NCBI GenBank assembly: GCA_037447655.1
Contig: JBBHKE010000486.1
Location: 103,804 to 121,092, forward strand
Reading direction: 5' to 3'
Length of the DNA: 17,289 nt
From: Zygnema cylindricum
Taxonomy: Eukaryota; Streptophyta; Zygnematophyceae; Zygnematales; Zygnemataceae
Shown: positions 8,651-16,913 of the stretch, one piece after another
How positions within the stretch are numbered: position 1 is the first letter of the stretch
How the letters are laid out: the number at the start of each line of letters is the position of its first letter
Program-made: the position numbers and the translations under genes
The notes under the pieces: generated by a model
Databases searched by the model: none
Seen by the model: only the letters and a program-made list of their open reading frames with translations
Told to the model about the DNA's origin: nothing

Positions 8651-9603
8651 CAGAGGTCGCAAACAATCAACCGAAACCGTGACCGACCGTTAACCGACCG
8701 CCCGCGCTGGATCCAGAGCGGATTTGGTTGCCAAATTTTGAGGGTTGGGCGGTTGCGGTCAGTTGATTCACCAGGGAAAAAAAACGGTCGGTTACGGTTG
8801 GTCAACCAAAAAACAAAAAAAAATGAAAAATTTGCACTGTCCATACAATCCAACATTATTGTACTTTGTACTCTTTGGTATCGCGGAAGTACGTGACATC
8901 ATGATTAGCGTCGCAAATCTGACACGGTAGTAACACTATTTTTTTCGCAAATTTTAGGGAACGCGACAAAGTGTCGCAAAATCTGACACGGTAGTAACAC
9001 TATTCATTTCGCAATCTTAGGGAACGCGACAAAGCGTCGCAAATCTGACATGGTACACCGCGAATCGTTATTAAACTTTAGAAATTATTAGAGTAAAGAA
9101 AAAAATAACGTCATTCATTCAAATTTAGTGCCAGGAGACGTGGCAGATTATGGTCCATGTCCTTAAATAGTGTAATTTGTTCTATTTAAGGTATCAATGT
9201 CAAAATTTTGGGGTGCCGATATAGAGTACATAAGGCTAATAACGATTGACGGTGTAGCACACTATTCATTTCGCAATCTTAGGGAACGCGACAAAGACTC
9301 GCAAATCTGACACGTTAGTAAACACTATTCATTTCGCAAATCTGAGGGAACGTGACAAATCGTAATTATTGGCTTATTCATACGTTGTACATTAGATAAT
9401 TTTGTACTTTTTCGGTTACGGGCGGGCACGGTTAGTCGCGAGAAATCTAGTTTCGGTTAACTTTTATTTTCGTAAACGCCGGTCGGTTAACGGTTAAAAT
9501 TTTTGAAGCGTGATATAACCCGGTCGGGCGTCGGTTACTCAGATTTTGAAAAAAAAAAACGGTCGGTTTCGGTTATGTAAAATTTTGACTTTTGCGACCT
9601 CTG
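8651..9603 (+). mobile_element. non-autonomous hAT element (copy B) with perfect target duplication
   Basis: It starts CAGAGGTCGCAAAC and ends TTTGCGACCTCTG, a perfect 13-bp inverted repeat flanked by ATCGAGGT on both sides. Its first ~300 bp match the left end of copy A and its last ~240 bp match the right end. The middle is the GTCGCAAA/TTCGCAAAT repeat array (exact octamers at 8656, 8910, 8973, 9036, plus the reverse one at 9591-9598), and the transposase is absent. Removing the inserted MITE and one TA leaves ~752 bp. This is close to what copy A would become after recombination between its two subterminal repeats. It would need transposase supplied in trans. Confidence 0.93.
9056..9254. 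mobile_element. 199-bp TA-flanked MITE nested in hAT copy B
   Basis: The left end CACCGCGAATCGTTATTA and the complement of the right end CACCGTCAATCGTTATTA differ at two positions over 18. TA flanks it at 9054-9055 and 9255-9256. Removing the element and one TA rebuilds an uninterrupted repeat unit (CTGACATGGTAGCACACTAT) matching neighbouring units such as that near 4388-4405. This fixes both the boundaries and the TA duplication. It has no coding capacity. Confidence 0.92.
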
Positions 9604-9611
9604 ATCGAGGT
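9604..9611. repeat. 8-bp target-site duplication, right (ATCGAGGT)
   Basis: Exact partner of 8643-8650. Confidence 0.93.
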
Positions 9612-10274
9612 AGGAGGGCAAAACTATTATGAATTTGCCAATCATTTGAAAGTTGACACGAGTTGCACAGAAATTGACAAAATTGTTGCTAAAATTGGAC
9701 GTGACGGATAAAATCTACCTTCCAATCCACTGAGTACCTACCCGGATCGCGTACAGTCCTCTCCGACATTTCGTGACAGCTGTCCAGCACGATTACCATC
9801 ACAGTTGGTAACAGATATCAATTCTAGGGTTTCTGTTTTTTAAGAATTTTGTCTTTTTGCAATAGGTTCGGTTCAGTGGTCGGTATTCAGAGAATCGGTA
9901 TACCGCTGACAAATATATTTACGGACGCCGAACATTTCTGCCATATTTGACGATCCCACGTGTCAATCAGACGAATATTGTCGACAGAAAGCATCTGAAA
10001 CTTTAGCGTTTCGAATTTCCAGCTGAGCGAATTCGCTTGTCCCTTTTGCGGCATTTACAATATTTTATAGTTTCACTTCTTCCGGATTTTACGGGACAGT
10101 TTTCCGGGTATTCGGGAACCTTATTGATGAATGGTTTTCGTGCAATTTGCTGTACTGGCACCGAATCCAGCTCATTCTCTCCAAATCGTGCCAAATCTTA
10201 AATTCCCTACGTCATTTAATAAAAGTATGCCGGCTTTTACGGTCTCAAATCACATGGAAAACCACAAAACTTTT
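9612..10274. other. non-coding, nothing recognised
   Basis: No coding region, RNA gene or element end can be supported. A 63-codon minus-strand frame at 10003-10194 and overlapping plus-strand frames show no family resemblance. Confidence 0.4.
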
Positions 10275-10304
10275 CATTCGTACACATTCGTACACATCCG
10301 TACA
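10275..10304 (+). repeat. 3 x 10-bp tandem repeat (CATTCGTACA)
   Basis: Two identical CATTCGTACA units are followed by CATCCGTACA. Nothing more is recognised between it and the MITE at 10489. Confidence 0.85.
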
Positions 10305-10488
10305 AATATGGAACCATGCCACGCTCACATGGAACCGACCCGGGCATTCGGAGTCCCTAATACGACAAACGTTTTCCAATCATTGCGCACGTATTATTTT
10401 TGCTAGATTGTCCTTTATACACACGTGCGACTGTCTTTTTTGGCGGACTTCTCGAAGCCAAATATTTGTAACGGTCGCACGGAATCTA

Positions 10489-10703
10489 CACCGTGTAACG
10501 CTATTAGGGTTAATAATTTTGTCGCCACTTAAAACATCTTTTCTCCGTACACACTTGTCCGATTTTCAATTTGAGACCGCCAATCGAAAGCTGAGAAACG
10601 TACCTTTCCATCGCAACCGTCAGATATATAAACCGACATGTGTGTACGGAGAATATGTTTAAAGAGACGAAAAAAACATTAACACTAATAACGATTCACG
10701 GTG
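10489..10703. mobile_element. 215-bp TA-flanked MITE, third copy
   Basis: The left end CACCGTGTAACGCTATTAG and the complement of the right end CACCGTGAATCGTTATTAG match at 16 of 19 positions. Flanking TA pairs lie at 10487-10488 and 10704-10705. It shares terminal sequence with the elements at 1856-2407 and 9056-9254. It contains two CCGTAC/GTACGG motifs and no coding capacity. Confidence 0.78.
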
Positions 10704-10705
10704 TA

Positions 10706-10947
10706 GCCATTGGCTGCGCGACAGTCACATATCATTTTCCGTACATGTCGGTCCAATTCTGTTTCAAAAGAAAAATATGACTTCGAGCCAACTCGAGTCC
10801 CCACAGTGCCACGTGGAGTCACGTCACGGGATCGCGCGACGGACCATTTACAAAACGAGCAGAAATCCGTCACCGCAAAAACGATACGTGACGTCATTTC
10901 TGACTTTTCCCGATACGAAACGCGTCTCCCCGACTCTGACGGGGAAT
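10706..10947 (+). promoter_or_regulatory. candidate upstream regulatory region of the pyrophosphatase-like gene
   Basis: This unique-looking segment lies between the MITE and the pyrimidine tract. It has an inverted CCAAT (ATTGG, near 10710), a CCACGTGG E-box near 10810 and a perfect CRE palindrome TGACGTCA at 10889-10896. No TATA box is evident. The open frames crossing it run straight into simple repeat and are not believed. The promoter role is inferred from position and motifs only. Confidence 0.35.
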
Positions 10948-11870
<923 letters not shown>

Positions 11871-11877
11871 CCCATTA

Positions 11878-14780
11878 ATGGAGCGCTGCCGTGGCGTGAC
11901 ACCTGTCACACTTGGTACACGTGGCTCTCTAAATTTCCGTGTTGTTTTCTTTGAAGACTCCTCACAGCGCCACGTGTCACCCTGGCATGACATCCCTCTG
12001 TACGGACAAGATGGCCTCCTCTCCTTCGTTTGCCAGACGCCAGCTGGCAGTTGGATACGTCACGAATTGTCACAAGATGACAAAGAACCTTTTGTCTCGT
12101 TGCGCCCGGAAAGGTCCCACGAAAGAAAAGTTTTAAAAAACTGCCCTAACTCGAAAATTTCAGGCAAAGAGTACGGAACCAAATGGCGAAAGCTATCCTG
12201 GGAGCCAATGAGAAACCGTCTCCTCCGGGAACGACAAAAAAACCCCAAAACCGTACGGACACCCATGTTGTCCCTTTTGTAAAAGACAAATCGATTGAAC
12301 AAACACCCAACAATTCTCCAGCCTGTTACGACGACAATGTCCCTTGGAATTTGGGGTTTTTGCCCCAAACTTTAACCTCATTGGTTCAAACCGGAGACTC
12401 AAAAAAAAACAAAACGGCGGAAACGACGGAAACGACAAACGGAGACCGTGATTCCCCGACAAACAGAAAAGACAAAGATGTCCGTACAATGTTGGAGGTA
12501 GTGGATGTGGGGACCAATCGCGTGCGAAGAGAGGGAGAAGTGTATTTGGTTAAGCCTTTGGGGGTAGTCTCTTTAGTCGACGAAAACTCCAAAATTGTTG
12601 TCGCAATATCAAATGATGACCCTGTGGCTGATGACGTGGAGAAATCTCTGCCGTCCATCTGGCAGATGGTGGGATCTTGGCTGGCAAAAGGTGGGCAAAA
12701 AAAAGAAAAAAAAGAAAAAAAAGAAAGAAAGAAACGTAGCTTGTGGGGGAGAGAGGGCGGGGGAGGGGAGAGATCGGAGGAGATGGGAGGGAGAAGGAAG
12801 GGAGGTAGGGTGGGAGGGAGAAGGAAGGGAGGTAGGGTGGGCGGGGGAGGGGAGGGGGAGAGGGGGAAGGGGACCATTATTGGTGTGGATTTTGAGCGCA
12901 TGGTGGGAGGCTGGGAAGGCAAAACTAAACGAAGGAATAAGAAAGGGAGAAAAAAAAAAAAAAGGAGGTAGGGAAAAAAGAAAGAAAGAAAAGAAAGAAA
13001 GAAACAAACAAATGATTTAGAGACTTTTGGGAGGGGAGAGGAGGGGGTGGTATAGGGGTTACTGCAATTAGTGTGAATTTTCCGGCAGAGGGTCGGGTAT
13101 TGAGTGGCGGGAGGGAGGAAGGGAGGAAGGAAGGGAGGAAGGAGGAAAGGAGGGAGGGAAGGAGGACGGGAGGATGGGAAGAGGCGGGGGACATGGATGG
13201 CGGGAGGGAGCAAGGACTAGAGGGAGAGGGAGAGGGAGAGGGAGAGGGAGAGGGGGAGGGTGAGGGAGAGGGAGAGGCAGAGACAGAGGAAGAGGGAGAG
13301 GGAGATGGAGGGGGGAGAGGCAGAGGCAGAGGGAGCGGGAGGGGGAGCGGGAGGGGGAGGGGGAGGGGGAGGGGGGAGAGAGAGAGGAGGGAGAGGCGCT
13401 ATTACTAGTGTGGATTTGAAAACTGTTGTGCTTGAATTTTTGAAAGTTTGTTAAATTATTTATTTACTTACCAAATTCAACGTAAAAAAAATAAATCTGA
13501 TATTTGAATAATTATTCATTGTCAGAGAAGGATTAATGACATAATGAATTATTATTGGGGAAATGGATACATAATATAAGGTTGTGGGAGAACATAAAGA
13601 AGAAAATAAACAATAATGAAAAGACAAAAGAAAATAAAATAAAAGGGAAAGAAAGAAAAAGAAGAAAGTAAAGGAATGTTTCTCAACCTGTGTGTTTCTT
13701 GTGTTTCTTTCCTTTCTTTTCTTTAATTTTGCGTTCTTTTCTTTTCCCTCCCTCCCTCCCTCCCTTCCTCCTCCCTGCCTCCCCTCCCTCCCTCCCCTGC
13801 CTCTCTCCCTCCCTGCCTCCCTCCCTCCCTGCCATCCCTCCCTCCCTCCCTCCCTCCCTCCCTCCCTCCCTCCCTCCCTCCCTCCCTCCCTCCCTCCCTC
13901 CCTCCCTCCCTCCCTCCCTCCCTCCCTCCCTCCCTCCCTCCCTCCCTCCCTCTCCCGCTCTCTATTTTCAGGACGACCTGGTAAAAAGTTGCCACGTGAC
14001 ACTCAAAGATCCTCCGAACCTATGCAAACTTATCAACTAATAGCAAAATGCCACATGGCATGGAGACTTTCTTCTGATCGAAAAAAACATCTACTTTTAG
14101 ATGAACAATTTCAAGGAAACCGATCGTTTTTATCTATTAAAGAAGTCAAAAATCTTTGGGAAGAAAGCATATCGGAAACTCCTTCCTGCTTTGATTCTCC
14201 TGTTCCTATTTCTTGTCCTCCTTACCAAAGTTCCGTTCTTTGGGACGAAGATTGGTTTTTGAATGTTTCGAAAGAATCGAATATAAAAACAATCGATGAA
14301 ATTTCGAAAGACGGTAATTTGCAAAACTTATTGCAGCAAGATTTGCAAAAAGAGTCGCAAAAAGAGTCGCAAAAAGAATCCCAAAAAGAATCGCAACAAC
14401 AACAACAAGAAGAAGACCACCAACAACAAGATTCTGAAAATATCAAATGGAAAGGAAAATCAAAAATGTGGACTTCCCAAACATTCAACAGTATTCCTGT
14501 TTCGCTTCCCGAATTTTTAACTTCTCCGTCGATAGACGATGATCGAAGTTCGATTGGATCGAGATCTTGTCCGGAAGTTTCTAGAGAAGCTTTTCGACAA
14601 GTTTGTCGAGATCGTAGAAATAGACAATTTTTAAGGAGAGGATCATTAGAGCTAGTTTCGAGAAAGTCGTTAGAACTTGTTTCGAATTTGTGGAATATGG
14701 ATAGAGATCGATCGTTAACGATGAATCGAGGAACAAAAAATAAGTCAAAATATAAATTAAACAGTAGTTTGAATAATTAG
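11878..14780 (+). CDS. divergent family I inorganic pyrophosphatase-like protein with long C-terminal extension (3 exons)
   Basis: Predicted exons are 11878-12113, 12164-12690 and 13972-14780. Both junctions keep frame, giving 523 residues. Residues 17-287 align in order with eukaryotic soluble pyrophosphatases (Drosophila NURF-38, yeast IPP1): SLNFRVVFF, SPWHDIPLY (34-42), PFVKDK to PWNLGFLPQT (116-148), DKDVRTMLEV (182-191), EVYLVKPLGVVSLVDE (204-219), VAISNDDP (225-232), a Trp-containing helix to SWLAKG (250-255) and LIAKCHMAW (277-285). The family hydrolyses pyrophosphate using Mg-binding acidic residues. Here many are changed: the D-N-D-P-x-D signature is DKDVRT (third Asp lost), yeast E48, R78, Y93, D152, K154 and Y192 equivalents are replaced or deleted, while E58, D115, D117 and D147 equivalents remain. 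Activity is therefore doubtful. Residues 80-115 and 155-181 are insertions. Residues ~289-523 are an extension with four KESQ repeats and a Gln tract (~375-400), a Ser/Arg-rich part and a basic tail. The start fits the family N-terminus; an upstream exon cannot be excluded. Confidence 0.78.
12114..12163 (+). other. intron 1, 50 nt
   Basis: Donor AAG/GTCCCA is weak. The acceptor ATTTCAG/G is good, with a branch-point-like CTAAC at 12146-12150, 14 nt before the acceptor. The intron moves the frame by exactly the amount needed to connect the two pyrophosphatase-homologous segments, and it splits an Arg codon (residue 79). An alternative donor at 12130 would give a 34-nt intron in the wrong frame. 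Confidence 0.65.
12785..12838 (+). repeat. 27-bp tandem duplication in the intron 2 purine tract
   Basis: Units 12785-12811 and 12812-12838 are identical, beginning GGGAGGGAGAAGGAAGGGAG. The run of G3-G4 blocks could form G-quadruplex. Confidence 0.85.
13090..13392 (+). repeat. (GGGA)/(GGGAGA)n purine microsatellite
   Basis: Nearly all bases are G or A. A GGGAGA hexamer repeats near 13219-13275. The part 13330-13378 consists of GGGAGGGGGAGC-type blocks with many G-runs, a strong G-quadruplex candidate. It lies in intron 2, upstream of the complementary (CCCT)n array. Confidence 0.92.
13744..13960 (+). repeat. (CCCT)n pyrimidine microsatellite
   Basis: Tetranucleotide CCCT array, imperfect to about 13834 and then uninterrupted for roughly 29 units to about 13951. 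It ends 11-20 bases before the acceptor of exon 3. Open frames encoding Leu-Pro-Pro-Ser or Gly-Gly-Arg-Glu repeats are artefacts of this array. Confidence 0.95.
14346..14408 (+). repeat. in-frame 12-bp minisatellite plus CAA run
   Basis: Four 12-bp units (CAAAAAGAGTCG twice, then CAAAAAGAATCC and CAAAAAGAATCG) encode four QKES units and are followed by five CAA codons. The array sits inside the C-terminal extension of the pyrophosphatase-like protein, and its 12-bp unit preserves the reading frame when copy number changes. Confidence 0.92.
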
Positions 14781-15340
14781 AATAGAAGAAATGGAATGTC
14801 AGGTGTGAATATTGACGCGGGTTTTACTGTTTTTTAAAGAGTTTTTTGGGGTTTTGTGATTTTGGGAACAAGTTTTCTAAAAATTCGAACAAAAGTTAGT
14901 TTTTCTGAATAATTCCTTGACGATAGTTTTGGAAAAAGCAAATTCGACTGGAAGGAAGGTTTTGAGGTTTTAAAAACCGAACATGATTTCCTTTAGAATT
15001 CTTTTGGACTATATTGGGGCTTAGTTTAGAGAAAATGGATTTCTTTTGGATTCTAATGGGTTTTAGTTTGGAATTCAATGGATTTTATTTTGGACTGTAG
15101 TGGGCTTAGTTCCGCTGAGGCTGCCTTTTTGTTCTTTTAGAAGAGAAGTTGAGATTTTTGCTTTTCGAATGTTTAAGGGAGAAACAAGAATCTAGATTTT
15201 TTTTTATTTCGTTTTTTTTTTAGTTTATAAATATTCTTTGTATAAAAATGAGAATGGTTTAGAGGTAGGTGTACCCATTTTAAGGTGGAGGAGATAGTTT
15301 TACATTATAGATTATAAATAAAGATTTGAAATTCTTTGAA
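14781..15340 (+). other. 3' UTR of the pyrophosphatase-like gene
   Basis: T-rich, non-coding DNA from the TAG stop to shortly after an AATAAA. It includes a degenerate tandem repeat of ~42-44 bp beginning TTTTGGA at 15002, 15044 and 15088. Transcript extent is inferred from the polyadenylation signal. Confidence 0.6.
15317..15322 (+). terminator. polyadenylation signal AATAAA
   Basis: Canonical hexamer ~540 bases after the stop codon, followed by a T-rich stretch (TTTTTTGTTTG near 15340-15350) suited as a downstream element. Cleavage would be expected about 10-30 bases after it. Confidence 0.65.
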
Positions 15341-15640
15341 TTTTTTGTTTGATTTACATAAAAACAATGATTTTCAATCGAAGAATTTAGGACAATTTTT
15401 GAGTAGGAAAATGGGCTTTTGTGTTCTTTTTTGTTTTTCTGGAAAACAGGAATTATGTATCCTGAGTTCTTAACACAATTGTAATCAAAATTCCTGACAT
15501 TTTTGTTTTCCGCTTTTATTTTTTTGTCTTTTTTTTCATCTTTTCTTCCTTGACATCGTTTTTGTTTTTTTGTGGTTAGAATGTGAATATTAGCTTCAAA
15601 ACTATAAAAAATTTATCCTCTTTAAATGAAAAAAGGTTAA
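15341..15640. other. intergenic, nothing recognised
   Basis: AT-rich, with no coding or RNA features supported. Confidence 0.4.
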
Positions 15641-16099
15641 CCACTGAATGTTGACATTTGAACTTAAAAAGAAATGGAAAAATAATCGCTGCATGTAGTC
15701 ATTAGAAATCTAAAACTTGAAAAAAAAAAGTTTTGGAATTTAAGCATTACATGAAATTCAAACAGAAAGAAAGATAATTGTAGGATGCCGACATTCAAAA
15801 AGAAAAAAAAAAAAAAAATTGTGAAATGCCAAACATCAAAATTCTAAATTCTTAAAAAAAAACCATCAATATAGAAATTAGAATGAATCTCAACCTAAAC
15901 TGACACACAAAAGTTTGTAGGGTTTCTCAGGGTTTTGTAGGGTTTTCCAAGGTTTTTTAGATAAAGTAACCATCGAAAATTGACAATAGAAATTTAAAAT
16001 GAAAAAAAAAAAAAAAGTAAACGTCGAATCCCGACATTAGGTTCAAATAGAAAAAAAGTAAAAATCCATCGAACCCCAACTTTAAAGAGAAACGGTACC

Positions 16100-16131
<32 letters not shown>
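15641..16131 (+). repeat. degenerate A-tract repeat region
   Basis: Variants of CATCGAATCCCGACATT-like text followed by a run of A recur irregularly, for example near 15646, 15786, 15972, 16023 and 16067. The region ends in an ~31-base A run at about 16098-16128. A separate short repeat, GTAGGGTTT/CAGGGTTTT, lies at 15917-15950. The periodicity is loose, so this may be one old decayed array. Confidence 0.45.
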
Positions 16132-16134
<3 letters not shown>

Positions 16135-16198
16135 TAAACATTTTTAGCTCACATTTTTAATTTCTGACATTCCTGACTGTTTTTTTTTATACAGAGTG

Positions 16199-16206
16199 TA
16201 TATATT
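16199..16206 (+). promoter_or_regulatory. candidate TATA box (TATATATT) of the downstream gene
   Basis: Lies in GTGTATATATTGCGCGCC, where AT-rich intergenic DNA gives way to a GC-bearing pyrimidine-rich leader. A start about 25-30 bases downstream would fall in the CTTCCCTTTC stretch near 16225-16235. Position and motif only. Confidence 0.4.
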
Positions 16207-16229
16207 GCGCGCCGCAGTTCTTCCCTTTC

Positions 16230-16786
16230 TTTGACCTAACTTTTGTCTTTTCTGCTAAATGCTGTACGCTACAGTACGATCGATTTTAGTCGTTTGTCGT
16301 TTTCCTGTTCTGTACGGTACGACCGGATTCATCATTTCGTCTTTTCGTCTTTTCCGTTTCATCTCTACCGTACGTAATCCATTTATTTTGACCGATTTTG
16401 ACCGTTTTTTGTCGTTTTTTACCCTTTTCCAGTTCGTTTTTTCCCCTGAGACAGATCCACAGCCTTTAGAAACGTCCCAACGTCTCTTCACTTTTTGTTT
16501 ACCGTTTTTTCTTCGTTTCTTTTCCATTTTTTTACCGATCCCTTACCGATTTCCGCTACTTTTCCGCCGATTTTCAACCATTTTCACCGATTTTTCTTCC
16601 TCTCTCTTCGCTTTTCTGGCCTTTCTTTCCTTTTTGGCAAATAATTGAATCTATCATTTTTCAGGTTCCTCCTTTCTTTATCTTTAAAATTTTAAATTTG
16701 AAATTGTCAACTTTTCTTTCTTTTTTCTCCTCTTTTTGTACGACTTCCGTACATACCGTACGTTTGCCGTACGTTTCCCGGCAGCC
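16230..16786 (+). other. probable 5' leader (possibly with a leader intron) of a second gene
   Basis: T/C-rich DNA with many CGTAC and ACCGATTTT strings and no convincing protein. A 129-codon frame at 16259-16648 encodes a Phe/Leu/Ser-rich string that the base composition explains. The segment ends with two ~11-bp direct repeats of CCGTACGTTT (about 16756-16776). The CCCGGCAG just before the ATG could be a splice acceptor. Confidence 0.4.
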
Positions 16787-16835
16787 ATGACGGAAAGACT
16801 CGCTCCAACGGAAAGATTCCGTGTCATGCAAAAAG
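16787..16835 (+). CDS. putative first coding exon of an unrecognised gene, partial
   Basis: The ATG in GCAGCCATGA has good eukaryotic context and opens MTERLAPTERFRVMQK. The frame then reaches AAAAG/GTGATTAATT, a plausible though weak splice donor. Without splicing it ends at TAA two codons later, giving a meaningless 18-residue peptide, so a spliced gene running off the right edge is the better reading. The exon is GC-richer than its flanks. I do not recognise the peptide and propose no function. Confidence 0.4.
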
Positions 16836-16847
16836 GTGATTAATTAT

Positions 16848-16913
16848 ATTGCTATTATTTTATTTTATTATTGCTATTAATTTATTTAATTATTGCTATT
16901 ACTTTATTTTATT
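16848..16913 (+). repeat. 3 x 22-bp AT-rich tandem repeat
   Basis: Three consecutive units begin ATTGCTATTA and differ only in the following TTTA/ATTT composition. They lie just inside the putative first intron of the right-edge gene. Confidence 0.85.

Larger units (their letters stand above)
12691..13971 (+). other. intron 2, 1,281 nt, filled with purine and pyrimidine repeats
   Basis: Donor AAAG/GTGGGC and acceptor CTCTATTTTCAG/GA split a Gly codon (residue 255), and homology to pyrophosphatase resumes in the correct phase. The intron holds A- and G-rich repeats to about 13400, a unique AT-rich stretch at 13400-13740 with no gene, and a (CCCT)n array at the 3' end that supplies the pyrimidine tract. 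Confidence 0.75.

Noticed and set aside
7953-9360. Regular repeats that could be mistaken for a CRISPR array
   Set aside because: The units are contiguous variants without unique spacers, lie at hAT termini and contain the TIR octamer, in a eukaryotic context.
10131-10662. Two overlapping plus-strand frames of 91 and 171 codons
   Set aside because: The longer one runs into the MITE at 10489-10703. No recognisable domain or splice structure.
12164-12282. Continuation of the first-exon frame to a stop at 12282
   Set aside because: Pyrophosphatase similarity stops at ~12113 and resumes in another frame, so this stretch is better read as intron followed by exon 2 in the other frame.
12386-13213. 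275-codon minus-strand Pro/Ser/Phe-rich frame
   Set aside because: Antisense of the pyrophosphatase-like exon and the intronic purine repeat. The plus strand has the homology.
13460-14002. 180-codon minus-strand Gly-Gly-Arg-Glu repeat frame, and matching Pro-Pro-Ser-Leu plus-strand frames
   Set aside because: Translation of the (CCCT)n intron repeat. The plus-strand frame becomes real only after the acceptor at 13971.
16259-16648. 129-codon Phe/Leu/Ser-rich open frame
   Set aside because: Composition mirrors the T/C-rich leader. No homologous motif.
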